A program made the translations under genes and the position numbers. Under the pieces are notes generated by a model. It searched no databases. It was not told where the DNA came from and saw only the letters and a list, made by a program, of their open reading frames with translations. A DNA stretch of 64,000 nucleotides from Oscillibacter sp. 1-3 (GTDB taxonomy: Bacteria > Bacillota > Clostridia > Oscillospirales > Oscillospiraceae), in NCBI RefSeq assembly GCF_000403435.2, contig NZ_KE159710.1, positions 1 through 64,000 on the forward strand, in the 5' to 3' direction. Each line of letters opens with the position of its first letter. Position 1 is the first letter of the stretch. Positions 43,500 through 52,930 of the stretch are shown here, one piece after another.

Positions 43500-44159
43500 A
43501 TGCTGCACTATCTGGAAAACCTGTTTCACGCCCTGGACCTGGGCTCCATGAGGGACGCTGCGGCGCGGATAGCGGCGGTCCTGCTGTGCCTGACGGTGCA
43601 TGAGACCTGCCACGGGCTGGCGGCCTGCGCGCTGGGGGACCCCACCGCCAAGTCCAGGCGCCGTCTGTCTCTGAACCCCCTGCGGCATATCGACTGGTTC
43701 GGCCTTTTGATGATGTTTGCGGTGGGCTTCGGCTGGGCTAAGCCGGTGCCGGTGGACCCCAGGTATTTCAAGGACCCCAAGCGGGGAATGGCGCTGACCG
43801 CCCTGGCGGGGCCAGTATCCAATTTTCTGCTGGCAGTGTTGGCAATTGCGATCAGTAAAGTGATTTACCTTTGCGGATATTATCACCCGGCGCTGGAAGC
43901 TGTATTTATGTTCTGCCTGTACACTCTTGCGCCGCTGTCTGTGGGTTTAGGGCTTTTTAACCTGTTGCCCATCCCGCCGCTGGACGGCGCAAAGGTTTTG
44001 GGCGCGGCGCTGCCGGATGAGGCGTACTTCCGCGTCATGCGCTATGAGCGCTATGGGATGCTGGCGCTGATTCTGCTCTCCTTCACTGGTGTTGGAAGCA
44101 CGGTAATCAGCTGGGGCATCATGGCCGTGTACAGAGGTCTGTTCAACTTGTTTTATTGA
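43500..44159 (+). CDS. Site-2 protease family (M50) membrane metalloprotease
   Basis: A 219-residue, multi-pass protein. HETCH (H-E-x-x-H) in the first part of the protein and PLDGAK in a later segment carry the zinc ligands; LALAGPVSN-like sequence (LTALAGPVSNFLL) is typical of YwhC/SpoIVFB-like rhomboid-free proteases. GGAGAGG precedes the ATG. It directly precedes scpA, a neighbourhood often seen in Firmicutes (YpuF/YpuG region). The substrate is unknown. Confidence 0.88.
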   Translation: MLHYLENLFHALDLGSMRDAAARIAAVLLCLTVHETCHGLAACALGDPTAKSRRRLSLNPLRHIDWFGLLMMFAVGFGWAKPVPVDPRYFKDPKRGMALTALAGPVSNFLLAVLAIAISKVIYLCGYYHPALEAVFMFCLYTLAPLSVGLGLFNLLPIPPLDGAKVLGAALPDEAYFRVMRYERYGMLALILLSFTGVGSTVISWGIMAVYRGLFNLFY

Positions 44160-44162
44160 GGT

Positions 44163-44948
44163 GTGGCTTTGGAAAATCCCGTGTTCAAACTGGAAAAGGT
44201 GGTCCGCTCAAAAGAGGAGATGCAGGACTTTGAGGGACCGCTGGACCTGATCCTGTTTCTGCTGGGCAAGAACAAAATGGAGATTCAGGACATCTCCATC
44301 TCCCTGATCTGCGACCAGTACCTGGAGTGGCTGGCGGTGCGGCAGGGCATGGATTTGGAGGTGGCCAGTGAATTTGTCACCATGGCCTCCCATCTGGTGT
44401 ACATCAAGACCCGGATGCTCCTCTCCATTGAGGACGAGGAGGCCCAGAGCGAGATGGACGCCCTGATCCAGTCCCTGGAGGAGCGCCGCCGGAATGAGCA
44501 GTATGTCCAGGTCAAGGCGGCAGCGGAGCAGCTGTCCCCCATGAGCGAGTTCGGGCGGAACATTCTGACCCGGCCCCCAGAGCCGGTGAAACGGGGAAAG
44601 ATCTACGAGTACGACCACGTTCAGGCGGATCTGATTCTGGCTATGGCAGAGATCCAAAGCAGGGCGGAGCGGGCGCTGCCCCCGCCCAGAACGGCCTTCC
44701 AGGACATCGTTCAGCATGAGCCGTATCCGGTGGAGAACAAGGCCCGGGAGATTTTGCAGAGGCTGAAAACGTTTGGTGTCACCCGGTTCCACCTGCTGTT
44801 TCGGGGCAACCGCAGCCGCAGCGAGGTGGTGGCCACCTTCCTGGCGGTACTGGAGCTCTGCCGCGCCCATGTTCTGCGGCTGAACGGCTCTGAGACGGAG
44901 TGCACTGTCCGGCAGGAGGGGGAATACCCGGAAGACTTGACAATATAG
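44163..44948 (+). CDS. scpA: Segregation and condensation protein A
   Basis: A 261-residue kleisin that bridges the SMC heads in the bacterial condensin. FEGPLDLILFLL near the N-terminus and IYIKTRMLLSI-like VYIKTRMLL are diagnostic; the C-terminal winged helix ends near VTRFHLLF. A GTG at 44163 or a TTG at 44169 could start translation; the GAGG at 44157-44160 favours the TTG by spacing. Confidence 0.94.
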   Translation: MALENPVFKLEKVVRSKEEMQDFEGPLDLILFLLGKNKMEIQDISISLICDQYLEWLAVRQGMDLEVASEFVTMASHLVYIKTRMLLSIEDEEAQSEMDALIQSLEERRRNEQYVQVKAAAEQLSPMSEFGRNILTRPPEPVKRGKIYEYDHVQADLILAMAEIQSRAERALPPPRTAFQDIVQHEPYPVENKAREILQRLKTFGVTRFHLLFRGNRSRSEVVATFLAVLELCRAHVLRLNGSETECTVRQEGEYPEDLTI

Positions 44949-44987
44949 TGCAATAAATAATTAATATATCGGAAATGGAGAACGACC

Positions 44988-45626
44988 TTGGAAACCTTGG
45001 AGACAAAAGAGATCGAGTCCGCCGTAGAGGCGATTCTGTTCGCCTCCGGCGAACCCGTGCAGACGGAGCGGGTCTGCATAGCCCTAGGCTTGGAACGGCC
45101 TGCGGCGGAGCAGATCCTGCAGAAGCTGATGGACTATTACGCCTACGAGCGCCGGGGGATTCGGCTGCTACACATGGAGGACAGCTGGCAGCTGTGCTCC
45201 GCCCCGGATCATGCGGACGCCGTCCGCCGGGCCTTTGAGATCCGCAAGCCCGCAAAGCTCAGCCAGCCGGCGCTGGAGGTGCTGACCATTATCGCCTACT
45301 ACCAGCCCACCACCCGGGCTTATGTGGACCAGATCCGGGGCGTGGACAGTTCCTACACGATGAGCCTGCTGCTGGACCGGAAGCTGATCGAGGAGTGCGG
45401 GCGGCTCCAGGTGCCGGGGCGGCCCCGCCTGTACCGCACTACCAGACAGTTCCTGCGGGCTTTTCACCTGACCAATCTGGAGGATCTCCCAGAGTTGCCG
45501 GACTTCGGCGTGGAGGGGCAGATGCGTCTCAATGAAAACGGCGAGGTCGTTGATCCGGAGCTCGAAGAGGAGGAGACCGCCGAGACCCCGGCAGAGGGTG
45601 AAAGCGGCTCGGAGGCAGGTCTGTAA
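44988..45626 (+). CDS. scpB: Segregation and condensation protein B
   Basis: A 212-residue partner of ScpA with two winged-helix domains (VEAILFASGEPV, LSQPALEVLTIIAYYQPTTR, GRPRLYRTT) and an acidic C-terminal tail. A TTG start follows GGAG. It forms the Smc-ScpA-ScpB complex for chromosome segregation. Confidence 0.95.
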   Translation: METLETKEIESAVEAILFASGEPVQTERVCIALGLERPAAEQILQKLMDYYAYERRGIRLLHMEDSWQLCSAPDHADAVRRAFEIRKPAKLSQPALEVLTIIAYYQPTTRAYVDQIRGVDSSYTMSLLLDRKLIEECGRLQVPGRPRLYRTTRQFLRAFHLTNLEDLPELPDFGVEGQMRLNENGEVVDPELEEEETAETPAEGESGSEAGL

Positions 45627-45663
45627 GGGCTGCGGGGATTGCTGATTAGAGAGGGGGCGGCCT

Positions 45664-46326
45664 GTGGACTGGCGCTGGATATTGGGTGTTCTGATCCTGC
45701 TGATCGCGCTGTTGTGCTGGACACGGGTCGGCGTGCTGGTCACGCTGGGGGATACGCTGCGCGTAGAGGTAAAGGCCGGCTGGCTCCGCTTTCAGGTTGT
45801 TCCTGGAAAGAAGAGACGGCCCAGGAAGAAAAAGCCCCCAAAGAAGGAAAAAGCATCCTCCGGCGCAGATCGTGCGGAGGGGGAGAAGAGGAGGGCTTTT
45901 CCGAAGTTCTCCCTGGGGGAGATTTGGGATGCGGTGCAAACGCTGGCCCCGCCGCTGAAAAGAGCTCTGGGCCGCACCCGCCGGGGCGTCCGCATAGCCC
46001 CCCTGCGTCTCTCGCTGATTCTTGGCGGGCAGGAGGACCCGGCCGCCGCCGCGAAGCTCTACGGGGAGCTCAATGCCGCCGTCTGGTCGGGAATGCCTGT
46101 CCTGGAGCAGCTGCTGGACATCCGGGACCCCCGTATTCACACAGAGGTGGATTTTGAAGCGGATAAAAACCGGATGGAGGGAACGCTGGGTATTACAATC
46201 CGCATTGGAACGGCGTTTGCCGTGGGGTTGGGGATTGCTGTCCCGGCGCTGCGGTGGCTTCTGCGTTATATAAAGCAGCATCGGAAGAAGAAGCCGGCAC
46301 CGGAGAAATCCGGCGCTGCGGCGTGA
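45664..46326 (+). CDS. DUF2953 domain protein
   Basis: A 220-residue protein: N-terminal membrane segment (about residues 5-22), highly basic linker (KKRRPRKKKPPKKEK), a DUF2953 region and a second membrane segment near 175-195. Usually found next to gerW (ytfJ) in Clostridia, as here, which points to a sporulation or germination role. GTG start. Confidence 0.82.
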   Translation: MDWRWILGVLILLIALLCWTRVGVLVTLGDTLRVEVKAGWLRFQVVPGKKRRPRKKKPPKKEKASSGADRAEGEKRRAFPKFSLGEIWDAVQTLAPPLKRALGRTRRGVRIAPLRLSLILGGQEDPAAAAKLYGELNAAVWSGMPVLEQLLDIRDPRIHTEVDFEADKNRMEGTLGITIRIGTAFAVGLGIAVPALRWLLRYIKQHRKKKPAPEKSGAAA

Positions 46327-46347
46327 TAAGGGAAGGAAGGTTTTAGT

Positions 46348-46746
46348 ATGGAGAACAATGTGGAAAAGAAGAGCCCTCTCAATGATCTCATGCGCTCCGC
46401 TATGGAGAAGGTCCGGGAGATGGCGGACACCAATGCCATCGTGGGGCAGCCCATCACCACGCCCGACGGCGTGACCCTGATTCCCATCTCCAGAGTTAGT
46501 CTGGGCTTTGGCTGCGGCGGCGGAGACTACGGAAAGGTCCAGCCCAGAAGCTTTGGCGGCGGCAGCGGCGCGGGGGTGAACATCGCTCCGGTGGCGTTCT
46601 TGGTCATCAAGGACGGCATTACCCGCGTACTGCCGGTGGCGGTGCCGCCGGTGTCCACTGTGGACCGGGTGGTGGAGATGGTCCCGGACGTGCTGGACCG
46701 TGTGGAAAAATTTTTCGACAAAAAAGAAGATAAAGATTTGGAGTAA
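46348..46746 (+). CDS. gerW: Spore germination/maturation protein GerW (YtfJ)
   Basis: A 132-residue GerW-family protein: VGQPITTPDGVTLIPISRVS and the glycine-rich GFGCGGGDYG ... GGGSGAG segment are diagnostic. In Bacillus it is a spore protein required for efficient germination. It lies 21 bases after the DUF2953 gene and is followed by a DacF-like carboxypeptidase, a sporulation-linked trio. Confidence 0.94.
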   Translation: MENNVEKKSPLNDLMRSAMEKVREMADTNAIVGQPITTPDGVTLIPISRVSLGFGCGGGDYGKVQPRSFGGGSGAGVNIAPVAFLVIKDGITRVLPVAVPPVSTVDRVVEMVPDVLDRVEKFFDKKEDKDLE

Positions 46747-46789
46747 TGGGGGTATACTACCATCACCGTAAAAAACGAGGTGATGGTTC

Positions 46790-47881
46790 TTGCCAAAGCG
46801 TATACTCTGCTGCCTGACTGCAGTCCTTATACTATACAGCGCTTTTCCTTGTCGGTCATACGCGGTGAGTACCTCCGCTGCGTCCGCCATTCTGGTGGAT
46901 GTGAACAGCGGACGGGTGCTCTATGAGCAGAACGCCGACGCGAAAATGCTGATTGCCAGCACTACCAAGATCATGACAGCGCTGGTGGCAATTCGGGAGG
47001 GAAACCTGGGCGACGTGGTGACAGTCGACCACGAGACCACGCTGACCGAGGGGTCCTCCATGTATCTGAAAGAGGGGGAGCAGCTGACGCTGGAGACGCT
47101 GCTCTACGGCCTGATGCTCTGTTCCGGAAACGACGCCGCCGTGGCCATCGCGGGCCACGTGGGCGGCAGTCAGGCGGGTTTTGTGGCGCTGATGAACGAG
47201 ACGGCCAGGGAGCTGGGGATGGAGCACAGCTCCTTCGCCAATCCCAATGGCCTGGATCACGAGGACCACTATTCCACCGCCAGGGACATGGCCCGCCTGG
47301 CCTGCGCGGCGGTGCAGAACGAGACCTTGGTGCGCATCGCTTCCACCCGGACGGTGACCGCCGGCGGGCGCACCATGACCAACCACAACAAGCTCCTGAG
47401 CTATATGGACGGCTGCATCGGCCTGAAAACCGGATACACCCGTGCGGCTGGCCGGACGCTGGTCAGCTGTGCCGAGCGAAACGGGCAGCGTCTGGTAGCG
47501 GTGACGCTCCAGGACGGCAATGACTGGGCGGACCACCAGGCACTTTTTGAGTACGGATTTTCCGCCTACCCGGCCCAGCGGGCGGCGGTGCTGGGACACA
47601 CGGTGGGTACGGCTGAGGTACAAGGCGGCGTGTCCGGCACGGTGCCGCTGACGGCGGCGGGCAGCTTCTCCTGGCCCGTGGGGGCGGGGGAGTGGCTGGA
47701 GACCCGGATTGAGCTGAACAGGCCCCTGGCCGCGCCGGTGCTGGCCGGCACATCGGTGGGGCAGGCGGTTTTTACGCTGGACGGCGCGGAGGTGGGCCGG
47801 GTGGATCTGTTGTGCGGCAGAACGGTGCCGCCGGAACTGAGGACCGCCATGAGCACCCTGAAAACAGGACTGCCGGAATGA
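46790..47881 (+). CDS. D-alanyl-D-alanine carboxypeptidase (DacF/DacB-like)
   Basis: A 363-residue penicillin-binding protein of the S11 family. Signal peptide (residues 1-25), active-site Ser57-x-x-Lys60 (STTK), Ser112-Gly-Asn (SGN) and Lys213-Thr-Gly (KTG), followed by the C-terminal beta domain. It trims the last D-Ala from peptidoglycan stem peptides and so limits cross-linking; the position behind gerW suggests a role in spore cortex. There is a TTG start with a GAGGTGAT site; no obvious C-terminal amphipathic anchor. Confidence 0.93.
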   Translation: MPKRILCCLTAVLILYSAFPCRSYAVSTSAASAILVDVNSGRVLYEQNADAKMLIASTTKIMTALVAIREGNLGDVVTVDHETTLTEGSSMYLKEGEQLTLETLLYGLMLCSGNDAAVAIAGHVGGSQAGFVALMNETARELGMEHSSFANPNGLDHEDHYSTARDMARLACAAVQNETLVRIASTRTVTAGGRTMTNHNKLLSYMDGCIGLKTGYTRAAGRTLVSCAERNGQRLVAVTLQDGNDWADHQALFEYGFSAYPAQRAAVLGHTVGTAEVQGGVSGTVPLTAAGSFSWPVGAGEWLETRIELNRPLAAPVLAGTSVGQAVFTLDGAEVGRVDLLCGRTVPPELRTAMSTLKTGLPE

Positions 47882-47897
47882 GGATGGAGTTAAAGAG

Positions 47898-48605
47898 ATG
47901 GAAGAGCGTCTGCAAAAGCTCCTCTCCGCTGCGGGCGTCTGCTCCCGGCGGACAGCGGAGGGATATATCGCTGCCGGACGGGTGACGGTCAACGGTTTTA
48001 CGGCTTCTCTGGGACAGCGGGCGGACCTGGAACGGGACGAGATCCGCATTGACGGCCGCCGCCTCTTGTCCAAAGCCGCGCTGGTCTATCTGATGCTGAA
48101 CAAGCCCCGGGGCTATGTGACCACGCTCTCGGATGAAAAGGGCCGCCATACGGCGGCGGATCTTGTGAAGGACTGCGGTGTCCGGGTTTACCCGGTGGGC
48201 CGGCTGGATCTGAACTCCGAAGGACTGCTGCTGATGACCAATGACGGAGAACTGGCTCAGCGGATGACCCATCCCAGCCACGAGGTCTCCAAGACCTACC
48301 ATGTCTCGGTTTCCGGGGCGGTGGAGGGGGCGGCGGAGCGGCTGTCCGCCCTGCGGGATCTGGAGGGCGAGGTCATCCGTCCTGCCCAGGTTTCGGTGCT
48401 GAGAGGCTCCGAAGAGACGGCGGAGCTGTCCGTCACCATTCACGAGGGAAAGAACCGGCAGGTGCGGCGGATGTGCGCCGCCTGCGGTTTGACGGTTCGG
48501 CGGCTACGCCGTGTCCGGGAGCATACTCTGGAGCTGGGAACGCTTCCAATCGGGGCATGGCGGTACTTAACAAAGAAAGAAATAGATGAGCTGAAGCAGT
48601 TGTGA
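47898..48605 (+). CDS. rluB: RluB/RsuA-type pseudouridine synthase
   Basis: A 235-residue 23S rRNA pseudouridine synthase: S4 domain at the start (RLQKLLSAAGVCSRRTAE), catalytic Asp in GRLDLNSEGLL, and GKNRQVRRM. The neighbourhood with scpA-scpB and dac is common in Firmicutes. Confidence 0.94.
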   Translation: MEERLQKLLSAAGVCSRRTAEGYIAAGRVTVNGFTASLGQRADLERDEIRIDGRRLLSKAALVYLMLNKPRGYVTTLSDEKGRHTAADLVKDCGVRVYPVGRLDLNSEGLLLMTNDGELAQRMTHPSHEVSKTYHVSVSGAVEGAAERLSALRDLEGEVIRPAQVSVLRGSEETAELSVTIHEGKNRQVRRMCAACGLTVRRLRRVREHTLELGTLPIGAWRYLTKKEIDELKQL

Positions 48606-48624
48606 GAAAGCTGTTTTCTGTGTG

Positions 48625-48652
48625 AAAATGGCCGCCGTTTGGCGGCTGTTTT
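48625..48652 (+). terminator. Intrinsic terminator after rluB
   Basis: GCCGCC/GGCGGC stem extended by AAAATG/TGTTTT pairs (two wobbles) around a GTTT loop. Confidence 0.7.
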
Positions 48653-48736
48653 GCTGCCCGCGGGGCCTGACCGTCGGACACCTCGTGAACTGCGGCTGGA
48701 AAAATCGCGATTTTTCCGACGGATGATTGGAAAGTA

Positions 48737-48765
48737 TTGCGAAACCCGGAAAATTCATATATAAT
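48737..48765 (+). promoter_or_regulatory. Sigma-A promoter of the hprK operon
   Basis: TTGCGA (48737-48742), 17-base spacer, TATAAT (48760-48765). Confidence 0.75.
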
Positions 48766-48856
48766 GAAATAATCAAATTTTTACGATTCAGTCCCGTTTT
48801 TACTGGCGGGGCGGGAACGGTGCGGGGACTGCGTGCCGGAAATGGAGGGCTTTGTC

Positions 48857-49795
48857 ATGAGCGCTGGCTTGAAACTGGCGGAATTTGTGAGTTTATCCCA
48901 TTTGGAGATCCTGAACAAGGGCAGGGATTACGATTCCACGCGCCTGACGATTACGGATGTGAATCGTCCCGGCCTGCAGTTCCAGGGATTTTACGACTAT
49001 TTTGATCCCATGCGTCTCCAGGTGATCGGCAAGGCGGAGGTTATGTACCTCAAGGGCCTGCCGGAGGAGGCGCGCCGGAAATGCTTTGACGATTTTTTCC
49101 TGTACGACATCCCGGCTCTGGTTATCGCCCGTGAGCTGGACTGCTTTCCGGAGTGTCTGGAGAGCGCCCGGCTCCACGGCCGGACGCTGCTGCGCACCAA
49201 GGAGACCACCGTGGACTTTACCAGCCAGACCATTGAGCTGTTGAACCGGGTGCTGGCCCCCTGCGTCACCCGCCACGGCGTGCTGCTGGACATCCACGGT
49301 GAGGGGGTGATGATCACCGGCGACTCCGGCATCGGCAAGAGCGAGGTGGCCATTGAGCTGATTATGCGGGGCCACCGCCTAGTGGCAGACGACGCGGTGG
49401 AGATCCGGAAGTTCTCCAACGGACTGGTAGGTACCGCGCCGGAGGTGATCCGGCACTACATCGAGCTCCGGGGCATCGGCGTCATCGACGTGCGGCAGCT
49501 CTTCGGCCTTCGGTCCATCAAAAATGAATCCCAGCTGGATCTGGTGGTCAATTTTGAGCAGTGGGACAACACGAAGTTCTATGACCGTCTCGGGATCGAG
49601 GATCATTTCATCGACATTCTGGATGTGCGGGTACCCTGCGTTACCATTCCAGTACGTCCGGGGCGGAGCCTTGCAAGCATTGTGGAGGTGGCGGCTATGA
49701 ACAACCGCCAGCGCCGTCTTGGGTTCAACGCCGCAGAGGAGTTGGCCCGCCGTGTGGACCAGCGGGCAGACCTTGGAAGTGGAAAGATTGGCTGA
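48857..49795 (+). CDS. hprK: HPr kinase/phosphorylase
   Basis: A 312-residue bifunctional enzyme that phosphorylates HPr on Ser46 and reverses it, the master switch of carbon catabolite control in Firmicutes. Walker A GDSGIGKS (about 155), the following RGHRLVADD, and the C-terminal IPVRPGRSL/NRQRRLG segments identify it. GGAGGG precedes the ATG at 48857. Confidence 0.96.
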   Translation: MSAGLKLAEFVSLSHLEILNKGRDYDSTRLTITDVNRPGLQFQGFYDYFDPMRLQVIGKAEVMYLKGLPEEARRKCFDDFFLYDIPALVIARELDCFPECLESARLHGRTLLRTKETTVDFTSQTIELLNRVLAPCVTRHGVLLDIHGEGVMITGDSGIGKSEVAIELIMRGHRLVADDAVEIRKFSNGLVGTAPEVIRHYIELRGIGVIDVRQLFGLRSIKNESQLDLVVNFEQWDNTKFYDRLGIEDHFIDILDVRVPCVTIPVRPGRSLASIVEVAAMNNRQRRLGFNAAEELARRVDQRADLGSGKIG

Positions 49796-49820
49796 TACAG
49801 GCATAAACGGAGGATAAGAT

Positions 49821-50744
49821 ATGTATATCGGTATTGACGTGGGTGGAACGAACCTGAAGGCCGGTCTGGTAGACGGCGATGGGAAGATCCTGCGGGTCAA
49901 GCGAGTACCTCTGGACTTCCAGGGGCCGGAGAATTTCGCCGGGACGCTGGCGGAGCTCTCCCGGTCGGTTCTGGCGGAGGGGGGATCTGCCGAGTACGTG
50001 GGTATCGGCCTGCCTGGGGCGGTGTCCGGAGGCGATGTGCTGTTTACCACCAACATCCCTATGGAGAACGTGCCCCTGGAGCAGCTGTTCCGGCAGCATC
50101 TGGACCTTCCGCTGCTGCTGGGCAACGACGCGGACTGTGCCGCCGTGGCGGAGTTTTTTTGCGGGGCGGGCAAGGGTACGGAGGATTTCGGCATTGTGAC
50201 CCTGGGCACTGGCGTCGGAGTGGGGCTGATTGTGAACGGAAAGCTTCGGGGCGGCCCCGCCTCCAGTGAGGCTGGGCATATCGTTATGCGCCGGGGCGGT
50301 GAGCTGTGCAACTGCGGCCGCTACGGCTGCTGGGAGCGGTACGCCTCCGCCACCGGCCTGATCCGCCTGACAAAGGAGGTTATGGAGTGCCAGCCGGACA
50401 GCCTGCTCCATGAGATCGCCGCCCAGCAGGGCGGCGTGGAGGGCAGGACGGCTTTCCTGGCGGCGGAGCGGGGAGACCAGGCCGCGCTGGAGGTGTGCCG
50501 GGAGTATGTGGAGGATCTGGCGGACGGCGCTGTCAGCCTGATTAACGTCATCCGCCCCGAGGTCATCGCCATCGGCGGCGGCGTGGCGGCGGCGCCGGAT
50601 CATCTGCTGCTGGAGCCCCTGCGGGAGATCGTGGCACGGGAGAGCTTTTCCAGCCACGGCGGACGGGTCACGAAGATCCTCCGGGCGGAGCTGGGGAACG
50701 ACGCCGGCATCATCGGCGCGGCGTTCCTGGGGCGCGTCATGTGA
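49821..50744 (+). CDS. ROK family sugar kinase, probably glucokinase
   Basis: A 307-residue ROK protein: phosphate-binding GIDVGGTNLKAG at the N-terminus, ROK signature with the zinc cysteines in CNCGRYGCWE, and no N-terminal helix-turn-helix, so it is an enzyme rather than a repressor. Glucokinase is the best guess from the family. Its position between hprK and murB links sugar phosphorylation to carbon control. Confidence 0.88.
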   Translation: MYIGIDVGGTNLKAGLVDGDGKILRVKRVPLDFQGPENFAGTLAELSRSVLAEGGSAEYVGIGLPGAVSGGDVLFTTNIPMENVPLEQLFRQHLDLPLLLGNDADCAAVAEFFCGAGKGTEDFGIVTLGTGVGVGLIVNGKLRGGPASSEAGHIVMRRGGELCNCGRYGCWERYASATGLIRLTKEVMECQPDSLLHEIAAQQGGVEGRTAFLAAERGDQAALEVCREYVEDLADGAVSLINVIRPEVIAIGGGVAAAPDHLLLEPLREIVARESFSSHGGRVTKILRAELGNDAGIIGAAFLGRVM

Positions 50745-50847
50745 GAACCTGGATTCCCTGTCTCGAGCGGCGAAAACATCCCTCGCCCAGTCAGCGTTTT
50801 TGATGATGGATACAGGTTTCAGGCATTTTAATGAAGGAGGCCCGTGA

Positions 50848-51771
50848 ATGAACTGGGTGGCAGAGCTTGACAAGTGGGCGGCGGACTATTTGCCGGATAT
50901 GAGAATCGCGGAGGAGGAGCCGATGGCAAAGCATATCTCCTTCCGCGTCGGCGGCCCCGCCCGGCGGATGGCCTTTCCGGAGAGCGGGGAGCAGATGGTG
51001 CTGCTGCTGTCCTTTGCCAGAGAGTGTGGGGCGCGGCCCCTTGTGATTGGCAGCGGCACCAATCTTCTGGCCCCCGACGGTGGTCTGGACCGACTGGTGA
51101 TCGTTGCGGCGGGTCTGCGCCGGGTGGAGGCCGGACCTGAGCCGGATACCGTTTTGGCGGAGGCAGGAGCTCCGCTGGCCCAGACGGCGGACTTTGCCTG
51201 CGGGCAGGGGCTGACGGGCCTGGAATTCGCCCACGGCATTCCCGGCACGGTGGGCGGCGCGGTGTACATGAACGCCGGCGCCTACGGCGGGGAGATGGCC
51301 CAGGTCATCCAGAGCGTGTCGGTTCTGTTTCCGGAGGAGGGGGTCAGGCTCATCTCCGGCGGGGAGATGGCCTTTTCTTACAGGCACAGTTTACTGATGG
51401 ACTGTCCGGAGGCGGTGGTCCTCCATGCGGTGTTCCGGCTGTCCCCGGGCGATCCCGTTGTGATTCGGGAGAAAATGCGGGAACTGATGGCCAGGCGGAA
51501 GGCCGGCCAGCCGCTGGAATACCCCAGTGCGGGCAGTACCTTCAAGCGGCCGGAGGGCCATTACGCCGGTACGCTGATTGAACAGTGCGGGCTGAAAGGG
51601 TTGACCGTGGGCGGCGCCCAGGTCAGTGAAAAGCACGCGGGCTTTCTCATCAACCGGGGCGGGGCCTCCTGCGAGGATGTGCTGGAGCTGGTCCGCCAGG
51701 TGCAGGAGCGGGTGCTGGCAGAGACTGGCGTCCGTCTGGAACCGGAGGTCCGCATCCTGGACGTAGAGTGA
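50848..51771 (+). CDS. murB: UDP-N-acetylenolpyruvoylglucosamine reductase
   Basis: A 307-residue flavoenzyme (type II MurB) of peptidoglycan precursor synthesis. ISFRVGGPA, IGSGTNLLAPDGG, FAHGIPGTVGGAVYMNAGAYGG (shown in part: GIPGTVGGAVYMNAG) and SAGSTFKRPEG carry the FAD-binding and catalytic residues. GAAGGAGG precedes the ATG. The order murB-rapZ-yvcK-whiA is conserved in Firmicutes. Confidence 0.96.
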   Translation: MNWVAELDKWAADYLPDMRIAEEEPMAKHISFRVGGPARRMAFPESGEQMVLLLSFARECGARPLVIGSGTNLLAPDGGLDRLVIVAAGLRRVEAGPEPDTVLAEAGAPLAQTADFACGQGLTGLEFAHGIPGTVGGAVYMNAGAYGGEMAQVIQSVSVLFPEEGVRLISGGEMAFSYRHSLLMDCPEAVVLHAVFRLSPGDPVVIREKMRELMARRKAGQPLEYPSAGSTFKRPEGHYAGTLIEQCGLKGLTVGGAQVSEKHAGFLINRGGASCEDVLELVRQVQERVLAETGVRLEPEVRILDVE

Positions 51772-51798
51772 GCCGCTTTCGGCTGGAAAGGAGAGCAT

Positions 51799-52662
51799 AT
51801 GGACGTTTTGATCATCTCCGGCCTCTCCGGAGGCGGAAAGAGCAAGGCGGCCTCCTATCTGGAGGACATGGGCTTTTATATTATCGATAATATGCCCGCC
51901 GCCATGATCCTGAAATTTGCGGAGTTCTGCGCCGGGGCCAGCAGCCGCTATGATCGGGTGGCCCTGGTCTACGACGTGCGGACCAGCAGCTCCCCCGCAG
52001 AGCTCTTTGGTATTCTGGACCAGCTCAAAGCCATGGAGTCCAGCTGCCGGATGCTGTTTTTGGACGCCTCGCCGGAGACCATTATCAAGCGCTACAAGGA
52101 GACCCGCCGCCGGCATCCCCTCAGCGCTCAGGCCGGCTCTTTGGAGGACGCCGTCCGCCGGGAGCGGGAGGTCATGGAACCGGTGCGGCAGCGGGCGGAC
52201 TTCGTCATCGATACCTCCCGGCTCTCCACCGCCAAGCTGCGGGGAGAGCTGCTGCGTCTCTTCGGAAATGCGGAGGAGAAGGGGGGCATGGCGGTCAGCG
52301 TCACATCCTTTGGCTTTAAGTACGGGCTGCCCATGGAGGCGGATCTGGTGCTGGACGTGCGGTTTATGCCCAACCCCTTTTACATTGAGGAGCTGCGGCC
52401 GAAGACCGGTTTGGAAAGCCAGGTGTCGGACTATGTGTTCAGTTTTCAGCAGACCCAAGGGTATCTCCGGCGGCTGGAGGAGCTGATGGCCTTTACCCTG
52501 CCTTTGTATGCAGAGGAGGGCAAGGCCCTGCTGGTCATTGCCGTGGGCTGCACCGGAGGCCGCCACCGCTCCGTGGCGGTGACCCGCGCTCTGGCGGAGT
52601 TTATCCGGCAGCTGGGCTATCAGGTGACGGAGAACCACCGGGACATGGGCCGGGGCGGATAA
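51799..52662 (+). CDS. rapZ: RNase adapter/nucleotide-binding protein RapZ (YvcJ)
   Basis: A 287-residue P-loop protein. Walker A GLSGGGKS (residues 8-15), IIDNMP (family motif), and the C-terminal GCTGGRHRSVAV motif. In Gram-positives it lies with yvcK and whiA and affects cell-wall metabolism and competence; in E. coli it delivers a small RNA to RNase E. Confidence 0.95.
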   Translation: MDVLIISGLSGGGKSKAASYLEDMGFYIIDNMPAAMILKFAEFCAGASSRYDRVALVYDVRTSSSPAELFGILDQLKAMESSCRMLFLDASPETIIKRYKETRRRHPLSAQAGSLEDAVRREREVMEPVRQRADFVIDTSRLSTAKLRGELLRLFGNAEEKGGMAVSVTSFGFKYGLPMEADLVLDVRFMPNPFYIEELRPKTGLESQVSDYVFSFQQTQGYLRRLEELMAFTLPLYAEEGKALLVIAVGCTGGRHRSVAVTRALAEFIRQLGYQVTENHRDMGRGG

Positions 52663-52707
52663 AACCGCCGCCCGGGTACGGAGGTCTGGAAAGGAGCGAA
52701 AACGCCT

Positions 52708-52914
52708 GTGCGGCACTGGAATAAAATCCTTCTGGGTTTCGCCCTTTTGGGGCTGGTCCTGCTGATGAGCGCGAATATTCTGCTGATGTGCGCACCCAGC
52801 CATCTATATGGGAAATTGGCTCTTTTCACGGTTGGGCTTTTGATTTCCATAACAGCGATGATCCTGCAGGTGCGAACCTGGCGCCGGCGTCAGGGGAGCG
52901 GAAGGCGGATCTGA
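52708..52914 (+). CDS. Small two-pass membrane protein between rapZ and yvcK
   Basis: A 68-residue protein with two hydrophobic segments (about 6-26 and 34-54) and a basic tail (RTWRRRQGSGRR). GTG start after AAAGGAG. It breaks the usual rapZ-yvcK adjacency. No family recognised. Confidence 0.6.
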   Translation: MRHWNKILLGFALLGLVLLMSANILLMCAPSHLYGKLALFTVGLLISITAMILQVRTWRRRQGSGRRI

Positions 52915-52930
52915 AATAAAAGGAGAGACC

